From Panagrolaimus kolymaensis (Eukaryota; Nematoda; Chromadorea; Rhabditida; Panagrolaimidae): 64,000 nucleotides of DNA. The stretch covers positions 2,666,001-2,730,000 of the forward strand of contig JAJQJQ010000013.1 in the NCBI GenBank assembly GCA_028622995.1, in the 5' to 3' direction. The position numbers and the translations under genes are program-made. Positions 11,999-23,770 of this stretch are shown here, piece after piece (the first letter of the stretch is position 1; the number at the start of each line of letters is the position of its first letter). A model generated the notes under the pieces. The model saw only the letters and a list, made by a program, of their open reading frames with translations, was not told the DNA's origin and made no database searches.

Positions 11999-12270
11999 TA
12001 AACCTTAAATTGGACCGCTTTAAACTTTATTATAAGAAAAAATCCGAAAGTAAATTAGTTAAATTTAACTTCCTCATGTTCTCGACAATGTCTCATAAAT
12101 CGCTCACTTATCGTTCGCTCATTCATCAGCTCCTCTCTTGGAGCTGCTATCGAGCATGCGGATGGCGGTCTCAGTCTTGTCCCTCTTTTCGGTTCCCTTT
12201 CTATAAACTATGTTGTTTTATCATATTTTGGCTAATAACTTTCTAAAATACAACTTGCCTTTAATTTAAT

Positions 12271-12493
12271 CAAAGGCAAGAAAGGAAGTGAAAGTGATTT
12301 CGGCTTTATTCGATGCTTTAAAAGGCCTATCAATTCTAATTAAAAAAAACTTCGAAGTTTTTATAAATTTGTAAAAAACATTTTATCTTAATTTTTTATC
12401 TTCCCTGTATAAATAAACAAAGGCAAGAAAGGAAGTGAAAGTGATTTCGGCTTTATTCGATGCTTTAAAAGGCCTATCAATTCTAATTAAAAA
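12271..12493. repeat. Direct duplication of a 76-bp segment
   Basis: A segment beginning CAAAGGCAAGAAAGGAAGTG at 12271 is repeated at 12418 with the same downstream sequence, including GGCTTTATTCGATGC, to about 12346 and 12493. The offset is 147 bp, so it looks like a local tandem duplication. No gene is associated; it lies just upstream of the F-box-like gene at 12686. Confidence 0.85.
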
Positions 12494-13299
12494 TCCAAAG
12501 TATTTATAAATTTTTTAATGTGAAGACCACCTCATTCATGTCCCATCGACGGCCGGGAGAAAAAAGTTTTTTATTTTTACTAATTTGCTTCAGTTTAAAC
12601 AACATCGATAGATTTTTCTTGATTCATAAAATGAAAAAAGGGCGCGCGATCATTCAACTTTCAAATCAAATTTTATTTAGTAATTATGGACACCAAAATT
12701 ACTTTTAATTCTAGCCAAATGAAGCAGCAAAATTTTGTTTTACCAAAACCAATTATGAATTATTTCCTTAAAGCTGCCAATGGCAAAGTTATGAAAAAGT
12801 TTTATCGAGCATGCAAATATTTTTATTTCCAAAAACCCTATTGTATTATTGATAATATTAATAATTGCTTCATAAAAGCATATAATAAATGGATTTCAAC
12901 TTCCAATGTACCAATTGTTGATAACATTTGGATTTTATATAATATAGATATTAGTAACATAAATTATTTGGAAATTACTAAAAAAATTGTTCGCAACGAT
13001 GTATTTTGGGTTTACATTTGCCTAAAAAGTGAACCAAGAGTTATACAAATAAATCTCTTCAATAATATTACCAAATCAAATAAAATTAAAATTTGGAATT
13101 CGGGTAACGCATCCATTTTAGACGAAAATGGTAAACATATTTCTTTGGAAAAAGTTTTGAATGATCTTCCTCAAGCGAAATCCATCAGGTATGGTTTTTG
13201 AGAATATTAAAAATGTGTATTATCTTTTGTTCGAATTTTTTTTAGCATTAAAGTTCATAGTATTTCAAATCTTAATTTTAAATTAGATCGAAAAACAAA

Positions 13300-13909
13300 A
13301 TTAGTGCACAATATTACTTTGTAAAAAAACACGGGGCTGTTCAGGAGAAAAAAAAACTGTAGACGGCTGAAGAGATTAAATTTTTATTGATTTCAATAAA
13401 TTATTTTATATGTTACACTGAAACAAACAGCCGCGCACCGTCTTCGATTTTTACTACCCAATTTCTTTTTCAAAAATTATTATTAAAAAAAAATTGTTTT
13501 ATAAAATAAAAAAGCCATTTCGTATATTCTGCAAGATTTTTAATGTAAAAATCTTCAGGTGTAAAATGAAAAAAGATAATTATAAAGTAAGTTACAAAAT
13601 TTTTAATTAAATTTTTCTATTGATTTCCGAAACAAAACATGTTTAAAAATAGGTAATTTAATTTAAGCAAATAATTTAAATAAAATTAATTGTCCAACCA
13701 AAACTTTAATAACTGTTAAAAATCGAAGACGGGTGCGGCTGTTTGTTTCAGTGTAACATATAAAATAATTTATTGAAATCAATAAAAATTTAATCTCATT
13801 AGCCGTCTAAAAGCCAAATCAATTAAAATTTAATCTCTTCAGCCGTCTACAGTTTTTTTTTCTCCTGAACAGCCCCGTGTTTTTTTACAAAGTAATATTG
13901 TGCACTAAT
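13300..13909. mobile_element. Palindromic (fold-back) element
   Basis: ATTAGTGCACAATATTACTT at 13300 is mirrored at the other end by GTGCACTAAT finishing at 13909. Arms of about 160-180 bp contain ACACGGGGCTGTTCAGGAG and GTTTGTTTCAGTGTAACAT in both orientations. The right arm has an extra tandem unit carrying AGCCGTCT, which also recurs at 13916. No open frame. It sits at the left end of the insertion that splits the F-box-like gene. Confidence 0.8.
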
Positions 13910-13929
13910 CTCTTGAGCCGTCTGCAACA

Positions 13930-13990
13930 ATAATTTTAATACTAGAAGCTCCTCCGGGCTACGGCAGGCGATGTTGCTATTGAAAAATAC
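13930..13990 (+). pseudogene. Walker-A-like helicase relic
   Basis: The plus strand reads IILILEAPPGYG, close to the P-loop of SF1 helicases (EAPPGTGKT), then loses the Lys-Thr and meets a stop within ten codons. It may come from the same helicase family as the fragment at 6811-7255. Short, so uncertain. Confidence 0.25.
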
Positions 13991-14694
13991 AAAATTGACA
14001 CTCGTATTAATGCCTATATTTTAATAATAATTTTTCAAAAAAGTTTTTGTATTGCCTTTTAAAAAATCAAAGCTTTTCCCATGCGAAATAGCGAAGTCCA
14101 GTTGCCCAGTGATTGCGGCCAAAAGCAGTTGAAAACGAACGAACAAACAATGAAAATTACTAGAAAGGAAATATTCAAGTTACTTTTCGATTAAAATCAC
14201 CGAAAATAATAAAAAAGTTCACTTATGTTTTTATTTTTCACAAACTAAGCGTGCAGCGTACTTTTAATTATATTTTGCCTTTAGAAAACCTAAAAGTATT
14301 TAATGCCAATCCAATCAATTAGTTTTAGAAAAAATTATATGAATGATTCAAGAGTTTAAGTAATTAAAAAAATCATTTAAAACCGTTAGAAAAAATTTCG
14401 CTTTCATTTCATAATTAAACAACTTAATATTCTCAAAAAAAGTAAAATTTATGTTAATTTTTCCAAAAGATTTGAATATTTATTATGCCAAAATCATTTT
14501 TATTCATTAAAATTAATTTTGAAAAATTACCCCAATCATTTTATAATAAAATGCCTCCTAAATTATTTTTTTTTGTAATTTATGAATATTTCATTAAAAA
14601 TTTTCATAATTTATATTATGAAAATATTATTAAAAATCATAAAAAATGATTTAGATATTATTGTCTCAATTTAATTAAAACAATTAATTTAAAA

Positions 14695-14770
14695 AAATTA
14701 AGGGGATTCGAACCTATGAAATAAAATATCATAAAATTGCGCCTTGCACGCCTACACCACACAAACAACA
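14695..14770 (-). tRNA. tRNA-like relic with intact B box
   Basis: On the minus strand GGTTCGAATCC (14703-14713) is an exact RNA polymerase III B box / T-loop, with GTGGTGTAGGCGTGCAAGGC, like a D-arm, about 30 nt upstream. The 5' and 3' ends do not pair into an acceptor stem, so this is a decayed tRNA or tRNA-derived sequence, not a working gene. It lies inside the insertion in the F-box-like gene. Confidence 0.35.
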
Positions 14771-15143
14771 AGTAATATGAAATTTTAGCTAATAATATTT
14801 TTGCTCTAAATCGATATATTCAAATTTCCATAGCGGCATACATCTATTTTTATGTGGTTTTTTTTAAAGTTAGCTTACTCATAGACGTAATTGAGGGTGG
14901 AGAAAACGATTTTTATAGCCAAAATATGGGGTAACTTTGCTGCAACGCTCAGCGGGACATTCGGGCCCGAATCGAAAGTTCAGTTTGATGGAAATATGAT
15001 ATCGAACCCTCTACTTTTTTTAGAAATTCGTAAATGCGACGAAAAATTGACCCTAGAGAGCCCTCTAATATCAACATAATTACGCGAAATAAAAAAAATC
15101 ATAAATTTCGGTTAGTAGATCGGGCGAACTGATTGCTAAAACA

Positions 15144-15174
15144 GCCGCACCCCTCGCTTCGCTCGGGGTGCGGC
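15144..15174. repeat. GC-rich perfect hairpin
   Basis: GCCGCACCCC (15144-15153) pairs with GGGGTGCGGC (15165-15174) across an 11-nt loop. It lies 3 bases before the right junction of the insertion that splits the F-box-like gene. Similar CAGCCGC-ACC words occur in the fold-back element at 13300-13909, tying the two ends together. Confidence 0.7.
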
Positions 15175-15430
15175 GGGATTAAATACTTTTCAACTTGTCG
15201 TCTATGAAAATGAAGAGGCATTTGATTCCGATGCATTTTTCAATCTATTACAAGTAAGTAAAAACATGTTTTCTAAATAAAAAATGTTGTATGTCTAAAT
15301 TTCGTTTTTAGAAAATTCTTGTTCCAAACGCATATTTCAAATTAAATTTTTCACTTTCCGTTACAAAATTAGAATCCCTCGAAAAAGCCCCATAGTATTA
15401 TTATGTTTAATAAAAATAACTTTTTTAAAG

Positions 15431-15802
15431 TGCTATCGTTCAAGGAATTCCCGATCATGCTGAAACTTTAATACCTCCGTCTCAAATAAATCGAATCAAA
15501 AGATTCCATTTTGGCATCATAAACCATACAATTAACCCAAGAACTTGTTACAATTTTTTTAAAGTAAAAAAAGCTTATTTTTTAAAGATAATTTTTAAAT
15601 AATTCAACTATTTTAGAAAGCACTAGTCCCTCAAGCATCAGTCGAATTAGCATTTATTTGCTCATGGAACATTGAAGCCACATCAAAAGAAGGTCAAATT
15701 AGACAGTTTCGTAGAGAAATGAAAAGTTATTTAAAAGAGTGGCTACCAACAAATGAAAAACCAACTTTGAGTATGTATTTACTTATTAAAAAAAGTGTTT
15801 GA
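15431..15802 (+). pseudogene. F-box-like family, second C-terminal fragment
   Basis: Two exons follow directly behind the split gene. 15431-15563, after an AAAG acceptor, reads AIVQGIPDHAETLIPP and ends INPRTCYNFFK at a GTAAAA donor. 15617-15802 starts KALVPQASVELAFICSW and includes EWLPTNEKPTLS. These match exons 2 and 3 of the family (KALSPKASIKVCF and WQPIEEKPKLTF in the relative at 30594). No exon 1 with the F-box-like motif precedes them, so this is a partial tandem duplicate. The true end may be at a GTATGT donor near 15771 rather than the stop at 15800. Confidence 0.6.
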
Positions 15803-15872
15803 TTTTTTTTTTGTTATATTTATTTTTTTTTTTTTGTAATAACAATTACTCCAAAATTATTTTATAATAGTT

Positions 15873-17224
15873 TTATAAAAACTTTCTCTCCAATAAAAAT
15901 AAATAAATATTTTGATTTTCAAAAAATTCTGTAAAATGAAATAAAATTATGCTTCCAATGGTTAAATATTCAACGATAGCATATTTAATAGAATCAGCTA
16001 AAACAAACCTATTTTTAAATTTTGTTAATTATTTTTAAATCACTTACCATAATGATTACACGTCAATGGAATGGAATAATTTGCTTGATGCTGTATCGTT
16101 GGAAATGCAGCAAATAAAAAAATTGTAGCAGCCAAAAATCGAATGATAAAAGTGAATTTGCGAAAATAAATCTGAAATCCGAAAATATAAAAATCTATGG
16201 AACTGGCTACATAAAATATTAAAAAAGCTAAATTTGAGGTAAAAACAAGTTTTTCTTTATTAAGCAAGTTTGGGCACTGATAGAGCCAAAAAATTAAAAC
16301 TCTCCAATTTAAACGCTTACTTTTATGTTTCCCGCCTCTTGAATATCCAAAATAATACAAACAAACATGTAAAGTCCCGTCAATATCAAAAACCATTGAG
16401 TCAAAATTAAATTTAGCAAAGGAAATTCTAAAATAGAAAAATCAATACAAAATTTGGGGATTTCCAAATTTTTGACTTAACTTCATGATCTTGTTGATGA
16501 GCAATGGATAAAAATGTTGCACAAATAATTAATTGTGCTCCCAATAAAAATGGAGGAAGTTTGAAAAGAAACTCACGAAATTTGCTATTTTTTCTTTGAG
16601 TATTGCGTTTCAAAACTTGAATACGACAATAAACTAGAAATACTCTAGCTGCAGCGGGAAACATTAATGCAAATCGAAAACATATTTTTACATATGGTTC
16701 AAGTTCAAATCTTTTGAATAATGAAGGTAGCTGAGTTTGAGCGGTTGAGTTCTAAAAACAGATAATTTTTTAAGGGTTTTTAAAACTTTGGGTTCGTTCT
16801 GCCAAAAAATATTGTAAAATAAAAAAGGAAAAATTAGAAAAATACAAAATTTTATAAAAAAAATTTGGTTTTATCCAAATTTTTTTTAGCTTTCATGGAT
16901 TTCATCTGAATTTTTTAAAAACTCTATGGATTATTTATTTACCCTGCAAAGAGTTGTTACAAATCCATTCCAAACCACAATTACTCCATCACCATTTGTT
17001 GCAAAATTAACTTTTCGATTAAAAAGCATCAAACCAATAATGATACAAAAAATAGAGAAAGCCGCGATAATTTTATTAATATTTTTCAAAGAAATTTTAA
17101 TAAAAATAACATCTTCGCTAAAATTTGCTAATTTAGCTTTTTCGGGATTTTTCATATTATTTTTCTGCACCTTAGTGATTTTTTTTCGATTTTTTTGACT
17201 GAGATTTGTGTGGGCGTTGTCCAT
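15873..17224 (-). CDS. PGAP2/FRAG1-like membrane protein
   Basis: Five exons on the minus strand (17224-16943, 16751-16477, 16427-16321, 16227-16048, 15997-15873) keep one frame and give 322 residues, within the usual PGAP2 range. Order of features: a hydrophilic N-terminus; TM1 (IIAAFSIFCIIIGLMLF); an NSTAQTQLPSLF loop then PYVKICFRFALMFPAAARVF, fitting the PGAP2 N-C-T/LPS...WR...H..PR region; further TM segments including FLIFYVASSIDFYIFG; and a C-terminal exon KYAIVEYLTIGSIILFHFTE, which fits the signature Y..FEYLVV..NM.FH.T. PGAP2 acts in the Golgi in fatty-acid remodelling of GPI anchors. The second donor (GTCAAA) was chosen because it keeps frame. The ATG at 17224 is preferred; the frame stays open upstream. 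It runs tail-to-tail with the F-box-like fragment. Confidence 0.72.
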
Positions 17225-19559
17225 ATATATTTTAAAAAAAAGAAGCGTTCTTCTGTCATGCAACAACAAGTTTTTTTCTAATCTGGTTAAGAGAAGAAAA
17301 AACATATGTGTGTTAAAAATGTAGTCGATTTCCAACACCAAAACACAGAACGATTTCGGACAGCAATGATTGGAATAATAAAACTGACAGGGAAGAAAAA
17401 AAAAGTTTCGATGAACGTTTGTTGGTTAATTTTCCCGATTGGCGAAGTCTTAACTCTTTTTTATGATCACCTCGCAAACAAACAAGTTCTCTAAACTAAT
17501 TTTAACTTTAATGTCTAGAGATAAAGGCATTAAAAAAGAAAATCTCTCTTAATGTTAACCAAACTAAAGACGTTTGAAAGAAAGAACATCGAGAGAATTT
17601 TCTGTTTCGTTTTGTCGCTAAAAAAAATGAAAATGCTTCTTTTACTTTAGAGCCCATAAACGAGCCCTACAATACCGAAACTTATTAACATAAATAAGCT
17701 TAGTTTTTTGAAAAAACTTTATTTAAATTTTAAATGTATTCAGCCACATTTCATTTTATTTTCCAACGAAAAAAAACCAACTCCATTTCTTTGTTTTTAG
17801 TTGAAAAAGTTTTTTGAATACGGTCGGTCATGTGACAGAAATATGCATTTTGTCATGAAAAAAATAATACATCGAACAAATTTAATTAATCAAATATGGA
17901 GTAAATTTAATGGTTGGTCATTTTTTTACGTACATAAAAAATTAATCGTCATAAAGCGCATTTTGTTTTATTCGTAGAATAAAGACGTAATTAAGAAACG
18001 ATCGTAATTCCTCCAATAAAAATGAGAGCTTTCATTCGCATCACTGAATTTCGGAGAAAAAAACGTAGTCTAATCGAGACAGTTGGAGTGGGACGTGATA
18101 AAAAGGAAGAAAATAAACTTTTATGATATTTATTTAACTTTAGGAAATTAAAAAAAAATAGAGACTAATAAAAAAAATAATTAAGAGCATGTGAATTTTC
18201 TGTCGCATGAAAAAAGGATAAAAAAAGATTAAAAGAATAAATATATGTATGCACTTTGAAATCAGCGAAGAAGAAAAGAAAAATAAAAAGGAAAAGATTG
18301 GTTTTTTTATTGTTTCATCACTTAATTTTTATCATTCAAAGATACAGTAAGGAAAAAAATAGAAAAATGTAAAAAGTTTTTGCATGCTTTCTCAAAACAA
18401 ATCAATTTGGTAACTCGTGAAAAAGCCCAAATGGGAATAAAATTAACTGTAATCATGTTTTTTGTATTTGAAACACGTGTGTAAAAATAATGTGAACCAA
18501 AACTTTTGTAGTTTTCAAACATTTATTATTTTTCCCAGGTCAAAAAAAGCGATAACATAAAAAATTCGTCATTATTCCCGATAATTAATTATGAAACTAA
18601 TTAGTTTAAAACATACAAGTGAGAAAAAGATTTTATATTTAAAAATAAAAATATTTTTCTTGTAGCTAGCCATAAAGGGACTTTGTATATGCCAATGAAG
18701 TTGATACTTGAATAAGTAGTTGGAATTTTCTTTAACCTAATTTTAAATTTGTTGCTTTTAGACCAAAGTTTTTTTTACTCTTTTCCTCAAATTTAATAAA
18801 GTTATATTGATATATTTTTTTATAAAAACACCAAAAATCGTTTTTTTTTGTGCATTTAATAAAAAATATTTAAATCAAATTACCATGGTTTTTTTATAAA
18901 ACTCGTGATTAATTATTTTTTCCATTTTTATATCTCTAACTTTTAAGTGTCTTAAATGTAGTCCAGAAGCAAACTTTGTTCCATATTATTAATAAAATTA
19001 TAGAGGCATTAAACTTCACAACTATAAAACTATTAATTTGTAATCCCATTAAAAAAATAAATTGGTACTTTTAATTTTTTTGCTCTTAAAAAACACCTAA
19101 AATTACCCATTTTTTTGGTAACATTTTAAAGTTATAATTTTTTTTTGGTAAAAAATTATGAAAAGACTTTTTTATTTTAGCAATTACTTTTCTAAATTTC
19201 ATTTTTTTGTTTTATTCCATTTCTTTCTTCCTTCTAAGTATCACGTTTATTTTTTTTCAAAGATTAAAAAGACACAAAAGTTAATTTTACCATATTAATG
19301 TTAATTTTTGAGCATTTATGTGTTTATCCAAATAAGCTTGCTTTCTTTTTTCTTTGTTTTAAAAACAATGTTCAAAAAAACCTTATAAAACATTAAATTT
19401 TTTTATGTTTTAAGCGTTAACTGATTAATTAATTTTGTCTTTTTTTTAAAAATATTTTGTTTATTTATTAATTAATCTTTAAAAATTTAATTTTGCCTAA
19501 GTAAAGTTACAGTTTTTAAAGAATTTTATCAATTTTTAGTTTTTTTTCTTCTTAAAACC
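17225..19559. other. Intergenic between PGAP2-like and Srh-like genes
   Basis: About 2.3 kb of A+T-rich DNA. Short open frames at 17306-17494 and 18322-18522 lack splice context or family similarity. No repeat was recognised. Confidence 0.45.
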
Positions 19560-21242
19560 ATGACTCAACAATTTTTTGATCCAGCCATTTTCGATCTTGA
19601 AGATTTATATAATCCTTTATTAACTAAATTTTATTCAATTTATTGGGATGTTAGTTTTATTATTACAACTTTATTTTTTATTATTATGGTTTATGTAATT
19701 ATAACAAAATCCTCCAAAGAAATGGGCTCATATAAATGGTATTTATGTCATCAACTTGGTTGGAGTTATGCATATGATTTACATATGGGTTTATGGAAGC
19801 CTGTACCATTATGGCCTTTTTATGTTGGATATTCAGCCGGGATATATCGAGATTTTCAATCATCTTATGTGCCAATGGTTTTGATGGTTTTTACTTCCGT
19901 CGGATTAGGTAAGTAAGAACTTGAAAAATTTTTAAGGAAATTTTAATTTCTTAAAATTTTGGAAAATGCGTTTTTTAAAAGTTAAATATGAAACATAAAT
20001 ATAAAGTTAACTAATAATAAATGATTTTTTCTTATATTTTTCTAATAATTTTTTACCTCTAAAATATTTCTAAAAAATTTTTTTTTGGACGAAAACTACG
20101 AAACTTTTTTTTGATTAGTTAAATTCTAGGTTTTTCAATTTACATTTCTGTCCTCCATCGATATCTTCACGCTGCGCCTCTCTCCACTTTCTACAGATTC
20201 TATAATATTATTTGGTTTCGACTTCTCCATTATATAATTATTTTTATTTCCATGCAAGTCATTATATGTGGTCGGATGATTTATTTTATCCCTGATATAA
20301 ATCATCTCAAAAAATCTTTAATAGAGCAAAATTCAAATTTCCAAGAAATAATAAATTTAGAACCCTCACTTTTTGGTTATGATCGAAAACAAAATAACAG
20401 TGTATTCTTGCTCGTTATGGCTGGAATTATTCTTACTTTTTTATTAATTATTGTTTCTATAGTATTTCTTTATTTTAATTTTATTAGAATAATAAGAAAA
20501 AATAGAAATTTTTTATTCCCTACGACGCTGAAGCTCCAGGTGAGTGAACTTTAAAAAATATTAACAAAATTTTAAAGATGACATATTTTTATAATTAAAA
20601 GGTAAACTAGACAGCTTTTTAATTAAGTAGCATTCCAAAAAAATAACGTCATAAATTTAATTTTTTTTGCTTGAATTATTTTGTAATCATAAAAACAAAT
20701 TTTTTTGGCGCTGAAATGAACGAAGATTTTTCCCGATTAAAAAAAGAAAATAATCTGTTTTTAGGGCTTTTCTTAATTCAAAATTTTTAAAGTTAAAATA
20801 TTTCTGAATATCGAAAATTTAGAAAATCACTAAAACCCAAAAATTCCAATATAAAACTTTTTTTGATGAGTTTAATTCAAATTATTCTCAAATTTTAAAA
20901 AACATGTTTTTTTAGACTATTTTATTTCGAGCCCTCTGCATTCAAATGTTTCTTGGAGTAATATTATTGATCCTTCCTATGACAACTGCCATAACACTTT
21001 CAATTTTTGGTTTTAAATGGGTTCCAAAATTTTCCATGTTGGCCATCATGATTACCGCCACTCACACTTTATCAGATTTTAGTGCGATGATTTATAGTAT
21101 TAAAACTTACCGATTGTTTTTTTATGAAATTTATATAAAAATTTGGAAAAAAGCTGGTGTTGATGTTCGAAAGCCACCACCATCCACCATTTTTTCTTAT
21201 ACTGTGTCAGCTGCTGTTTCACCTACAATTACTGAGAAATAA
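19560..21242 (+). CDS. Serpentine chemoreceptor, Srh/Sri-like
   Basis: Exons 19560-19908, 20130-20539 and 20916-21242 join in frame to 361 residues, the usual size for class H receptors. Seven hydrophobic segments are seen. Diagnostic stretches: MGSYKWYLCHQLGWSYAYDL and GLWKPVPLWPFYVGYSAG at the TM2-TM3 region, as in SRH proteins (KWYLLN..W...D and FP...GY..G); VLHRYLHAAP at the end of TM3, the position of the DRY-like motif; and ATHTLSDFSAMIYSIKTYR in TM7, like the SH....VKPYR ending of the family. These receptors sit in sensory cilia and detect odorants and other small molecules. Spacing and exon phases match the related genes at 32130 and 35386. Confidence 0.85.
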
Positions 21243-21612
21243 ATAAATTGACTTTTTATAACTAAATTAAAATAGAAGGACCACAAATTATTGTTTAGCA
21301 TTTTTGCTAACTTTTTTCACACTTTTTGTTCAAAATGAAAAAATAATATAATGAAAGGCTTTATTAACCTAAGAGAAAAATAAAAAAAGAAGATACTTTT
21401 TTAGGTGAACTGACACCCTTTGTTTTTATGCATTTTTGTTTTCAGTCGTTTTTTAAAGACAATAACATATGAAAAATTTGGGGCGCACATTCGCTGTTCT
21501 ATATATTTTTTTATATTTGCGTCGTTGCAAAGCATCTTTTTTCCTTTTTTGTACAGTGTTTGTTTTAATCAAAAAGGTTTTTGGGTGATTCTGGGTTTTT
21601 AAAAAGAAAAGT

Positions 21613-22683
21613 ATGTCCGAAATAAATAGTTTTATTAGTAGCAATTGTCACCAACAAACTTTCCGCTTACCAAAACCAATGATGAATTATATTCTCGAAT
21701 TTGGCGGTATCCAACTTATGAAAAAATTTTATGAAACTTGTAAACACTTTTACTTAAGTTTTTTACATGGAAATCAAATGAAGCAGCAAAATCTAGGTTT
21801 ACCAAAACCAATCATAAATTATTTTCTTAAAAGACTTAATGGCCAAATTTTGAGAAAACTTTATAAAACTTGCAAATATTTTTATTTCAAAGATCCATAT
21901 TTTATTGTTGATGAATTATATGATTGTGGAATGATGAGAGCCTATGGAAAATGGTTTAATATGCACGAGATTCATATAGTTGATAACATTCGGGTTTTGA
22001 ATACTTTAAGTTTAAATAACTATTTTATATCCAAAATAGGTAATAAAATTGTACGAAATGATGCAAATGAAGTATATTTTGTGCATGGTAAAATGCCATG
22101 GCATCTTTTTACTGTACTAACTGAATCAAATAACGTAAAAACTTGGGATTCAATTTGTGCATTTATTTATGATAAAAATAAAAATGTTCTCTTTTGAAGA
22201 CATTTTATTAGCTCTCCCTGAAGCAGAAAATATACGGTAATTATTTTATTATTGTTTTCCTTTTTATTTTTTGTGAAGTTAATAATTTTTAGTGTCATGG
22301 TTTACAAATTTTCAAATGAGGGATCCACTTTAAAGTTGTCAAGAAAAAACAATCTTAAATCCCTTGCTCTTTGCATGGTTGAACACTTTGTTGACCCTCA
22401 AGAATTTTACAATTTTCTGCAAGTATGGTTCAACCTATTATAAATAATATACATATTTTTTTAATAAAATTAATTTTAGGATTTTCTTGCTCCAAACGCC
22501 TCTTTCCGTGTAATCTTTCAATTTTCAAACCATTTTGCAATGCTGATTAATTTTGTAATTGATGCAAAAAATAAAAGTATAGGCACAAATGGGTCAAAAG
22601 TCCATTTTAAGGAAATATTCAACGTTTCGCTTGGGAAAACTCGAAATCTGCGGCCGGTGCCCGATCGTTTGATAATTTTTTAG
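21613..22683 (+). pseudogene. F-box-like gene with doubled motif, frameshifted
   Basis: Exon 1 (21613-22236) carries the family's F-box-like motif twice: residues 15-47 (FRLPKPMMNYILEF, then MKKFYETCKHFY) and 57-91 (LGLPKPIINYFLKRLNG, then RKLYKTCKYFY). VDNIRVL and KIVRNDANEVYF follow. The frame closes at 22195-22197, but a one-base shift near 22180 gives MFSFEDILLALPEAENIR, the expected end of exon 1 before GTAATT. Exon 2 (22293-22422) has FVDPQEFYNFLQ; exon 3 starts at 22480 (DFLAPNASFRVIFQFSN) and passes into the fold-back element at about 22545. The shift lies in an A-rich run, so a sequencing error is possible, but the disrupted exon 3 also argues for a dead or altered gene. Confidence 0.6.
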
Positions 22684-23640
22684 GATTCTCCATAAAATTT
22701 CACCCTAGAAAATGCAAATGTAAAAAACCAATCCATGTCCAATAGAATATGGTGACTGGTTGAATGAATTACACCAATATGAGGTATATCAACAAGTAAT
22801 TAATAAACACATGTGAAAAATACAAAATCTTTACTAGAAACGTAGAAAAACTCATTTGATGATTTTACAAATCGCTAAAACTTCATGTTGTTATGCTTTT
22901 CGATTTTTCCCACATTTTTGAAGTTTAATAGTAGCAGACGATGCTCAAAAAATAAAAAATTCTAAAAATGTGGTATTTATTTTTAGTACTCATCATTTCT
23001 AGACCTAATTTGGGTCGTAGAAACCGAATTTGACAACAAAAAAAATATATCATAAGCTGGTTATTTAGTTATGAATTTCTTAAATACGCAAATTTTTCAC
23101 TATGCTATAACTCAATTTTGAGATTGTCAACCATAGAAACTCTTGTCAAATTCGGTTTCTACGACAGAAATTAGGTCTAGAAATGATGGGTATCAAAAAT
23201 AAATACCACCTTTTTACAATTTTTAGTTTTTTGACCATCGTTTGCTACTATTAAACTTTAAAAATGTGGGAAAAATCGAAAAGCATAACAACATGAAGTT
23301 TTAGCGATTTGTAAAATCATTAAATGAGTTTTTCTACGTTTCTAGTAAAGATTTTGTATCTTTCACATGTGTTTATTAATTACTTGTTGATATACCTCAT
23401 ATTGGTGTAATTCATTCAACCAGTCACCATATTCAGTTGGACATGGATTTTATTTTAGCATTCGCAGTTTTCTAGGGTAGAATTTCATGGAGAATCCAAA
23501 AAAATTATCAAATGGTCACGCACGGGCCACAGATTTCGAGTTTTCCCAAGCGAAACGATGATTTTTTCCTTAAAATGGACTTTTGATCCATTTGTGCCTA
23601 TACTTCTATTATCGGCATCAATCACGAAAATAATCAGCGT
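22545..23640. mobile_element. Fold-back element, arms of about 490 bp
   Basis: 22545-23034 is repeated inverted at 23145-23640 around a spacer of about 110 bp. Matching words include GAAACCGAATTTGAC, AACATGAAGTTTTAGCGATT and TTACTAGAAACGTAGAAA. Arms differ at scattered bases, so the duplication is not fresh. The outer part of each arm still reads as protein: FVIDAKNKSIGTNGSKVHF on the left, plus strand, and FVIDADNRSIGTNGSKVHF on the right, minus strand (within an open frame 23781-23485). So part of an unrecognised coding sequence was captured in the arms. No transposase and no clear target duplication were found. Confidence 0.75.
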
Positions 23641-23770
23641 ATTTTTTACTATTTTTCTGTAAAGACACTTTTTTTTAAAAGCATCTGAAAAAAAAGTTGG
23701 GTTTTCGTTTAGAGACCTCTGGATCTCAACTTTTCGCTTCGAAACCATTAAAACTGAGGTCAGATTCGTC

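Larger units (their letters stand above)
12686..15395 (+). pseudogene. F-box-like family gene split by a 1.9-kb insertion
   Basis: Exon 1 is 12686-13188 (503 nt, the same length as exon 1 at 30594). It holds QQNFVLPKPIMNYFLKAANG and KVMKKFYRACKYFY near residues 14-47, which resembles an F-box, then VDNIWIL and KIVRNDVFWVY. Exon 2 begins at 13246 (SIKVHSISNLNFKL). At 13303 it runs into foreign DNA and meets a stop at 13322-13324. The missing second half, with FQLVVYENEEAFDSDAFFNL just before a GTAAGT donor at 15254, lies at 15181-15253, followed by exon 3 at 15312-15395 (KILVPNAYFKLNF). Removing 13304-15181 would rejoin exon 2 in frame, and ATTA is present at both junctions. Exon 3 stops earlier than in relatives. 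If it is an F-box protein it would bridge substrates to an SCF ubiquitin ligase; that is inference. Confidence 0.65.

Noticed and set aside
11956..12246. 96-residue plus-strand open frame
   Set aside because: Partly antisense to the F-box-like fragment and without introns or family similarity.
17306..18522. Short frames upstream of the PGAP2-like gene as extra exons
   Set aside because: No consistent splice sites or similarity; the first ATG with a good downstream frame is at 17224.
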